Source: Phoronis australis
Taxonomy: Eukaryota > Phoronida > Phoronidae
Length of the DNA stretch: 64,000 nt
Reading direction: 5' to 3'
Assembly (NCBI GenBank): GCA_002633005.1
Contig: NMRA01000160.1
Location: forward strand, 728,591 to 792,590
Shown here: one piece after another, positions 56,750 to 64,000 of the stretch
Layout: each line of letters starts with the position of its first letter
Numbering within the stretch: the first letter of the stretch is position 1
Position numbers and translations under genes: made by a program
Notes under the pieces: model-generated
What the model saw: only the letters and a program-made list of their open reading frames with translations
Database searches by the model: none
Told to the model about the DNA's origin: nothing

Positions 56750-58035
56750 TCAAGTTAATAATGTATTCATACGTACATCTTTCTCAGTCTATAAGAATAT
56801 GTGAGAATTGAGGGATGGAATGGAATGTATATACAAAGAAATCACTACCAAATCATGAAACACAAGCAAAGAAAAAAGTGACACTAAATCCCAAACACTC
56901 CATGGCGCAAACAAGTTTCAATAAAAGTAACCTTAAGTACGACCTGGTTATACGAGATGGAAATTAGAAAACTTAGACATTTGATTACAAAGTTATCCAC
57001 TTTCCTTTAATTTAAAGCTGCCTCATCCATATCTACACCACAAACCATAATCTTCTTCAGCCGCATATGCTCGCTTAGCTTCATAGGAAAATAATCCATG
57101 TTTTGTGACTACAAACGCGCGTTTCTGAGATCAGTTAACTGAATTCATAGGTTTATGTGCTACAGTTTCTCAGTGCGTACGTTGTGTTGTCTGGGTAGCC
57201 GTCCTTATCCAACGATTGTTTAAGCCAAACGCTGCAGAACCGAAATTTAATAATAGACGGGTTAAAGTTATCAGTAAAAGACGAGTTAATTGGATATTTA
57301 TTGTGCTGTTTATACAACATTGATTTGTAGAACTCGCGTGGACTTACTGACATATATACAGAGCTTAGAAACTAGTCTTCAAACTGAAAACTTAATCCAT
57401 CACTCTCCAGGATTCAAGTACAAGAGTGCAAATTTACTCCAAGCATGCGCTGCAATGGGGCATTTCTCTAGTTGTTTTGAATAGAGTTTTAACCCTGGAT
57501 TCACTACTAAGGCATTCAAAACAAATTCAATCTACACAATTTGAGTACAAAATGTGCACATGATAATCTACCATCCAATCAAAATATAGAGCAAACCATG
57601 CATATAACAAAACTTCATGTGTTTATAAATGTTGGACTTCAGGCTAACCAGATAGCATATTTCATAAAACAGCTTATTATTTAAAATGACCTATTCTTAT
57701 TAAAACGACATAGGCAAAAATTGAATTTCGGACCTCAAAAGCGACGCCCCCTATATTATATAGGCCTCGCCGAAAGGCGGTCGATAAGCGGGACTCCGTA
57801 TATTAATACGGGGTCCCTATGTCAGTATAGAAGACCCCTTCTCAAAGTGACTGACGAGGGAGAATTCACAAGCAAAAATTCACGTCATTTCCTCTTCCCT
57901 TTGTGGCACCCCAGCGCTATTGAAAAATGATGAAAATGCGTCAGAGCCGTCACTTTGAAAACAACTTCTGGTTAAGCACTCGACAATAGTATTCTACAAA
58001 AATATCACAAGAAAAATTTCGAAGCAATTGGGCAC
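56750..58035. other. Intergenic, no gene; a group of three hairpins at 57750-57820
   Basis: CCTATATTATATAGG (about 57751), CGCCGAAAGGCG (about 57768) and GGGACTCCGTAT/ATACGGGGTCCC (57790-57817, loop ATTA) are adjacent. Otherwise AT-rich without features. Confidence 0.5.
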
Positions 58036-58039
58036 CACA

Positions 58040-58870
58040 AACAGCATGCTTCTCGCGATGTCTATTTGTATCATAAAATGACCACCAGTTGACGCAAAAT
58101 ACGTCAAATCCATCCGAAAACTGAAACATGTCATCGTTTCTTTAATAGAAAGTGTTTACCAATTTTCATAAAAATCTGTCAAAAAACTTCAGCGAAACAA
58201 AGGAAGACCGGAAAAAATGAAATGGCCTCTAAGGGACAATGCGCCTGGAAGTTATCAACGTCTGTTCTCAACTTGATATGAACATGCTTTCTAAATTTAA
58301 TAAATTTCCTGCAGTGAGTTTAGGACATACAACTACAGGCGCAAAAAGTTGCCACCAGGAGGCGCCACAGTAGTCAAAGTCGTCATCGTCAACCGTACTC
58401 TTCATACTGAGAACTTTCACAATCATCCATAGAATGGTTTGATTGATAGAGGAGGGGATGCCAAAAACCCATTCGAAAAATCATAAATGGCCACTAGGTG
58501 GCGCAAAATGCCTCAAATACTTCCAAAAACAGGGTGATAGCGTCATGTCACCAATAAACTGCCACTAGGAGGAGCCACAGTAGCCGGAGTAATCAGAAAA
58601 TCATCGTTTCACAAAAATCCGTTGACGACCTTTAATGATACAGAAGTAAATGTGAAACAATAAATTGCCACTAGGGGGCACAACGGTAGTTAATTCCGTC
58701 CAAAATTCGTTGTCTTCTGTCATCATCTTCATTTGAACCCATCTGCCAAATTGCATGAAGATACCTTGAGGGGATCGGGAGATACAGCTGCGGACGCCGG
58801 ACGCCAAGACAAAGATGAAGGCAATATGCACCCACATATGGCGGATGGGCATGAGCTGTCTTACAACATC
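58040..58870 (-). repeat. Inverted copy of the 'TAGTGGCAATTTT' dispersed family
   Basis: Contains 'AAATTGCCACTAGGGGGCAC', 'GCCACTAGGTGGCGCAAAAT' and 'TCCGTCCAAAATTCG' and ends near the 'GCACCCACATATGGCGGATG' palindromic end, the mirror order of 25250-26560. Confidence 0.6.
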
Positions 58871-59813
58871 TCTGTGGCGCTTTTTATTGCCCATCTTACC
58901 AGAGATTACCTATTATACGTTATTTACCTGTATTCATTTTATTGTAATTGTACTAGTCATAATGAATGACCTTATATTGCCTACACCAGTCTCCTTTTCA
59001 TCTCTGGTAACGAGCTTGCGATGCACGTATCATTTATCTATTATCCGGGACATATGTCGATCATAAATAAGTATTTGGGCGCATAACAATACGGCTTCTA
59101 TGAGCATTTGAATCTGTCTTCGAAAACAAAATAGCCAACACGTCCGCCATCTTGAATCTGGTCATTATGAACGACCATAGGCTTCTAGCGTTTTGGGGAC
59201 TAGAAGTTGTGGGTGAATTTTGTGCCAATTGAACTAATAGTGAGACCTGTATATAGAGTGCGAACAAAAAACTTGATGTCAGAGCAACATACGTGGTGAA
59301 ATTTCTATTGACGGCAGAGCAACATATAGTAACTCGCCAAGTAATTAATTAAATTAACCTAAGCAAACAATAGGAAGTGTTGACAATGGCTGCTTTTAAA
59401 TTAATGACAGCTATATAGTTGTGACTTTATGTCCACCAATTACGAGTTGCTTTCTTGGTCTCATTTATAGATACCGTATTAGCCCTAAATAAGCGCCCAG
59501 GGCGCTTAGAAAAATTCGTTTCGGGAGGGGGGATGCGCTTATTGTAGTCTAAGGCTGTTGAAACCCAGTCTCCGAAACAGGTGAAATCGGAAGCTACGAT
59601 TCATCAAATTTATGCCCTGCAACGTATCTGTAGCCTATGACAGATTGACTTTCCACAAATTCATGGTACATTGCTATCAAACTTCGTCGTTTAATTGCGA
59701 TCCTTCTTCAGAAATTTGTGGGGAAATCCCAGGGCGAAAACTCGCCGACTGATGCGTCCCTGCCTCGCTATCGTAGATAGGGCAACTTGAATTCATGACT
59801 AAAAATACAGTTT

Positions 59814-60462
59814 TGTTAGAATTTAGACTGACACTGTTCTTGGTTTATTTCGTTTTTTGTTCTGCTTGTGTTATTGATTGGCATGACCCCTGAGTTCAGT
59901 GCAGTGATGGTGTAACTTGTTTACTACAGTATAGTGTGGAACTTTCTAGAAGACTCTAGCATGACAGTGATTAATGCAGTCTGGAATATTCTAAATACTA
60001 GTATATGGTTGTAGAATGATTGGGTATATTCCGGAAAGTTCTGGCATGTGCTTGAAAAGTTCTGCAACATTGCATTATACATAAGCAGAGGTTTGTACTA
60101 GTCAAAAAAGCAGTTCAGCAGTCGGAGAAAATGCAGTTAAAGACTTGCAGTGAAGAGAATCAGTAGTTACAGCGAGCGTAAATAGAGAGCCAGCTGTACA
60201 GACACCAGGTTATTTGAATCAGCGAGAGTAACAGTTGCTGAACGTGTCTCAGAAGTTCATCACAAGTCAAGGCTTCACAGCACTAGCTGAAGCATAGAAC
60301 AGACATTACGTCGGACGTTTTGTTTGAGTTGGCTTGTGAACGTATGGCCGAGATTAATAAAGCCATTAACTCGAACCAGTCTTCAGTCTATCGTCCCACC
60401 GAAAGCTATTAGCACCGATCTGTAACAACCTGCGCCCACCCGAACACGGGAAAAACGTGACA
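59814..60462 (+). mobile_element. Solo LTR (649 bp) with 5-bp target duplication AGTTT
   Basis: Starts TGTTAGAATTTAGACTGACA and ends AAAAACGTGACA. AGTTT is present at 59809-59813 and 60463-60467. The homologous empty site is visible in element copy A near 47625-47645 (AATACAGCTTAGACTCAACA), confirming the insertion. AATAAA at about 60356 may be the LTR polyadenylation signal. Same family as 26601-27158 in opposite orientation. Confidence 0.9.
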
Positions 60463-60674
60463 AGTTTCGACTCAATTATTTACATGAAATCCTCAAGTTT
60501 TTCAAACAGTGTCACTAAGATTTTTAAGTTCCTGTGGAGTCGGGATTAACCGCAGATTAAGTCCAAATCTGCGCTAGGTCGCACCCACGAATCTGGATGA
60601 ACTCACATGCTGTCACGTGACGTTTGTTTTGAAGTTCGTTTGCGTGTGTGTGCCGAGTGAGCGAGATTCACTTC

Positions 60675-60885
60675 CGTTGACAAGTACACTGTGTCTGTTC
60701 TGAAAGGCCAGACCATAGTGGGACATGTGCCTCGCGAGACCTGCAAAACTTTTAATTTCTTTTTGAAGCGCTGTGGAAGTTCGAAGTTTATATTCACGGC
60801 TAACTACCGATATAGCGGGGAGGCTCGCGGTCTAGAAATTTGGCGCACAACGATTTTTTCAGGCAGGATTGTCAGATATTATTGA
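60675..60885 (+). pseudogene. HIRAN-like domain fragment
   Basis: Reads D-K-Y-T-V-S-V-L-K-G-Q-T-I-V-G-H-V-P-R-E then F-N-F-F-L-K-R-C-G-S and Y-S-G-E-A-R-G-L-E-I. The D-x-Y-A-V, V-G-H-V-P-R, FFL-R-G and G-L-E-I order fits a HIRAN-type fold associated with DNA-end or replication-fork binding in other proteins. The N-terminal HVYK...W part seen in copy A is deleted here. The role in the element is unknown. Confidence 0.55.
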
Positions 60886-61050
60886 TAAATTGAAGACGTT
60901 ACTGTAGAGTTTTAGAACTCTAGGTAAGGCATTTTCAAATGCATACACGTTCATTGGATGGGCGCTTAGTTAAAGGAAGTTTGCAAATGCGTGGGAGACG
61001 CTTAATGGGACATGGGCGCTTATTAGGGCAAATACGGTAGTCGTAAATTT

Positions 61051-62198
61051 TGTGGAGAATACGGTTCCACTAATGTGGGGATAGGTCGTGGTAGACTGGT
61101 AGTATAGTTGTGTTACCCGGTTCTTGGTTGAACAGTATATAGTTGGCTAACAAGGTAGCAACAGCAAGTCGATGGAGAGCAGCATAAAAACTAACGCAGT
61201 CGTTGAGTTTCTACTGACACACAAAGTTGATTAATTCTAACTACAATATAATAGAAATATGTGTGGGTTGTGAGTGCAAAGCAACAACAATATTGAAAGT
61301 TCCGGTGATTTCCTCAACTCATAAACATGAATGGAGCCTGGACAGCTGTTTGGCATATAGCTTTTCACTATGAGTGGGCACTGGTCAGTGACATAGCAAT
61401 GAACAACACAAGATGTTACGAGTTCTGGTGGGTGTTGTTTCTTGGGTAGGGGTACTTCGGTGGAGTGTATCTCGGCTGAAGGGGCCGTCTATTGCCACTC
61501 GGAGTTGAACCATAAGTTGGCTTTGGGCGATCCCAGTATGAAAAGCAAAAGTCGCATAAAAATCTGTGCTTACGTCAGTAGTTGTAGAATCTCCAGTTTG
61601 GTTGGCCTTGATCTCCTTGTCAAGAGCATTCATTAGTTGTTCGACCACTCCGACATGGTCACAATTTAATTGAATTAGCACATCTTTGGGTATCTTTTGG
61701 CGTATGATGGTCACAAGCACATGATCTTGGGCGGCAACTTGTCCAAGGGTCTCTAAACCACGTAGGCACGTATTAACACTGTCGTGGAATCGACGTAAGC
61801 TGGCAGCATCGGATGAGGAGGCAGGGATGTTCAGCAATTCTGTAGTGTCCTCGTCTTGTTCCTTAAGTTTCTGAGAGGCTTTTACAATCTGTGATTTGCC
61901 CTTTGATGGCTCTCCTTCTGAAAAAGTTCATTCTGGCATCTTGGCAGTTAACATCCATCCGGGCCACGACACCAGGAATGTGGAGAATTCGGTTCCACTA
62001 ATGTGGGGATAGGTCGTAGTAGTATAGTTGGGTTACCCGGTTCTTCGTTGAAAGGTGGAAAGTTGGCTAACAAGGTAGCAACAGCAAGTCGATGGAAAGC
62101 AGCATAAAAACTAACGCAGTCGTTGAGTTTCTACTGACACACAAAGTTTATTAACTCTAGCTACAATATATGTAGTGAATAGAAATATGTGTGGGTTG
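61051..62198 (-). mobile_element. Internally deleted BEL/Pao-type LTR retrotransposon
   Basis: Direct repeats 61051-61270 and 61979-62198 (about 220 bp, starting TGTGGAGAAT, ending GTGTGGGTTG, about 90% alike by eye) are the LTRs. Between them on the minus strand is a gag-like ORF. Just inside the 5' LTR (minus strand) is TGGTGTCGTGGCCCGG (61959-61974), a plausible tRNA primer-binding site four bases from the LTR end. Protease, RT and integrase are missing. The outer LTR border at 62198 abuts a MITE, so its true end may be displaced. Confidence 0.75.
61385..61930 (-). pseudogene. Partial gag-like (DUF1759-type) ORF of the BEL/Pao element
   Basis: About 150-170 codons on the minus strand. L-L-N-I-P-A-S-S-S-D-A-A-S-L-R-R-F-H-D, G-L-E-T-L-G and I-I-R-Q-K-I-P-K-D-V-L match the helical region of the gag-like domain preceding the protease in Pao elements. 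An in-frame stop shortly after the likely start (M-P-E-stop, about 61935) and loss of all downstream domains make it defective. Confidence 0.7.
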
Positions 62199-62350
62199 CA
62201 GTGGCGGATCTAGGATGTCACAAGGGGGGGCAACATTTTGTCCGACTGTAAGCATTTGCGCAAACTGAACCACGATTGTAGATGCGCATAGCACCGAATG
62301 GGGGGAGGTCGGAAGGGGGGTTTGCCCCCCTACCGTCCAGGAAATTTTTC
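62199..62350. mobile_element. 'CAGTGGCGGATC' MITE, left part
   Basis: Starts GCAGTGGCGGATCTAGGATG directly at the LTR end and contains GGGGGGAGGTCGGAAGGGG, as in the copy at 36272. It appears to have inserted at or into the LTR border. No right TIR found. Confidence 0.6.
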
Positions 62351-62454
62351 TGTTTTTACCTCTAAAAATCAAGCGTTTTCCTTGATTCTTGAAGTATTAT
62401 CCAAGAAAAAAAGGAAAAAAAACGGAGAGCGTGTCAAACAGGAAAAACTGCAAG

Positions 62455-62525
62455 TACCAAAGTCTTGAACTCACGACCTGGCGGATATAGTGCGCGTGTG
62501 TTACCACTACACCACCACGATTTAG
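62455..62525 (-). repeat. tRNA-like relic
   Basis: On the minus strand GGTGTAGTGGTAACAC (A-box-like) is followed 30 bases on by GGTCGTGAGTTCAAGAC (B-box-like). The T-stem 3' side does not pair, so it is a pseudogene or SINE head. Confidence 0.55.
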
Positions 62526-62529
62526 CTAC

Positions 62530-63890
62530 ATCTCTCATACTAAAAGACCTACTTGTTTATGGTCCACAGCGTTTGCGCGCGAAACCTACTTCTTTTTGTA
62601 ATGCTTATTACACGTTTTATATTTTGTGCCATCAATTCTTAACAAATTTGTCGCATTTAAAATAGTCTTCAAATGCCCAAAAAGACCAAATCCGTTTTTC
62701 GTGTTGGCAATAATGACGGCATTGCTTTGGAAATCGTCTTAAGATAAGGTTTGACAAAGAGAGTATTGCGAGTTTCTGAGTGATTCACTAAGGCTTCGAT
62801 TAAAATTCACATCTTACCAGCAGCTTCTGTTTTTTCATCGTCACTCAGGTTCCATTTTCTTTAAAAAATGAAGTAAATTTTCTTCATTGTACAGTGGAGC
62901 AGACGACAGAAACGGAGTCGTAGTGCGAAGCGCCTCTGCCGGTCGCCTGGGATATCGCGGGAGAGCCTATACTTAACCATAGTTCCGTTACGAATGCGCG
63001 TGTTCCGAATTTGACACTTGAAATTGGATTTGCACTTAAAAACTTCATGAGAATTCATGACAAATTCTGCCCCCCCCCCCCAAACCTAAGTTGCTTTCTT
63101 TTATACTTTAGACAGAGTCAATATGAAAAGACCTCTATTTTATGGGAAAATGTAACATTGTGCGTAACCCTGTTGGCTCTATCTTTTGTTCAGTGTCCTA
63201 GTCAACGGAGCAGTGTTGGGCTGGGGTATGATCTATCCTATTATTAATGTTGGGCTGGGATATGATCTATCCTATTATTAATGTTGGGCTGGGATATGAT
63301 CTATCCTAATATTAAGTTGGCAAGGTATCCATTGTCATCTATGGCAGTTCTTATACCAATTATCTACAATTTGTCCAAAGAGCTATTAAATAAAGACATT
63401 TATTGAATTAATTGTTCCCACAGTGATTAAGGTCTTAGTTATGTTTGGGAAAAGATCAAACAAAAAGGTGGTGGTGGTGGTGGTGCGTGTGTGTGCGTGC
63501 GTGCGTGCGTGCGTGTGAACACATTAGTTTGTAACATTTAGTATAATATGGCTAGCTAGGCTTCTGGTGCAAACATTATTTGAAAATAGAAAAACTTATT
63601 TTGGAAGTCATTGCTGTGTCATAAATTCAATACCATTTAAAATAAATTTAAATTCAATGCTCGTTTAAAATTGTTCTATTTTAGAAAATCAATCTACACC
63701 TTTGGTATTTGAGCATATACAGATGTAAATATAGTAAATCAAGAGACGGTTAAATCATGGCTATGACTTAGCAGGTCACAAACGTCGCACGCGACGACGA
63801 TTCATGACCCTTAATCTGTCTTCTGATGAACTGATAACTCTTGTTCAAGTCTTTCATCGCTGAGATATCTCTTCGCATTCGACGGTATTC
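62530..63890. other. Intergenic with simple repeats
   Basis: Three copies of a 34-bp unit (GTTGGGCTGGGRTATGATCT...) at about 63212-63315 and a compound (GGT)n(GTGC)n microsatellite at 63468-63518. A C10 run lies at about 63071. No gene recognised. Confidence 0.7.
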
Positions 63891-63897
63891 TCCTTTC

Positions 63898-64000
63898 TGA
63901 GTCACGTGATTAGATTTAAGTTTTCGCATGTGCAAGTATAAAACGCCTCCGAGGGATGCGGAAATATCCGACGAGTTCCGAATGGAAAGTACTTTTACGG
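63898..64000 (+). promoter_or_regulatory. Possible core promoter and gene start at the window edge
   Basis: TGAGTCA (63898-63904) overlaps the palindrome TCACGTGA (63902-63909, an E-box). TATAAAA lies at 63937-63943, followed 39 bases later by ATG at 63982 in the context CCGAATGG, reading M-E-S-T-F-T to the edge. Spacing suits a TATA promoter with a very short 5'UTR. The gene body is outside the window. Confidence 0.35.

Larger units (their letters stand above)
59472..61039 (+). mobile_element. HIRAN-like-domain DNA element, copy B, with intact TIRs
   Basis: The ends TACCGTATTAGCCCTAAATA and TATTAGGGCAAATACGGTA are inverted and the match continues through AAGCGCCCA/TGGGCGCTT, about 28 bp. 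TA lies at both outermost ends, compatible with a TA target duplication. Its own length is about 0.9 kb once the 649-bp solo LTR at 59814-60462 is subtracted. It carries a short domain-coding segment at 60675-60885. Confidence 0.7.

Overview
The window is animal (metazoan) DNA: long, AT-leaning, with short coding exons bounded by GT/AG splice sites, large introns and a heavy load of nested mobile elements. No bacterial operon, CRISPR array or viral genome is visible. A marine invertebrate (deuterostome or lophotrochozoan) is plausible from the mix of hnRNP K, P2X7-C-like and HIRAN-like sequences and many MITEs, but the species cannot be named from sequence alone. Isolated single N bases, some flanked by direct duplications, point to a draft assembly of a heterozygous individual. 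LAYOUT. (1) 1-2400: the 3' end of an upstream hnRNP K-like copy (its last coding exon present twice, 57 bp apart, plus 3'UTR), then MITEs. (2) 3700-5930: a MITE and a decayed non-LTR reverse transcriptase. (3) 7175-8552: a non-autonomous hAT-like element. (4) 9163-29246: one intact hnRNP K gene on the + strand, 13 exons identified here, about 409 codons, all intron phases compatible: KH1, KH2, a Gly/Arg-rich RGG linker, KH3 and a short C-terminus. Its introns hold an hAT-like MITE, a solo LTR and a large dispersed repeat family. (5) 29250-44500: repeat-rich DNA with no gene I can support: MITEs, a 255-bp tandem repeat, an AT-rich tandem repeat and assembly duplications. (6) 44500-49000: a possible first exon, a non-LTR ORF1 fragment and one copy of a HIRAN-like-domain element. 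(7) 49300-56750: a gene or pseudogene with a P2X7-C-terminal-like cysteine motif, whose coding exon is split by a 5.5-kb TIR transposon with a clean 3-bp target duplication. The transposon carries decayed minus-strand coding sequence of a multicopy invertebrate protein family. (8) 58000-62520: more of the dispersed repeat, a second HIRAN-like element with 28-bp TIRs and a solo LTR inserted in it, a deleted BEL/Pao-type LTR element, a MITE and a tRNA-like relic. (9) 63900-64000: a possible TATA promoter at the right edge. The only confident functional gene is hnRNP K, a nuclear/cytoplasmic single-stranded nucleic-acid-binding protein. The rest is mostly a record of successive transposon insertions, several datable relative to each other because elements are nested or shared between duplicated segments.
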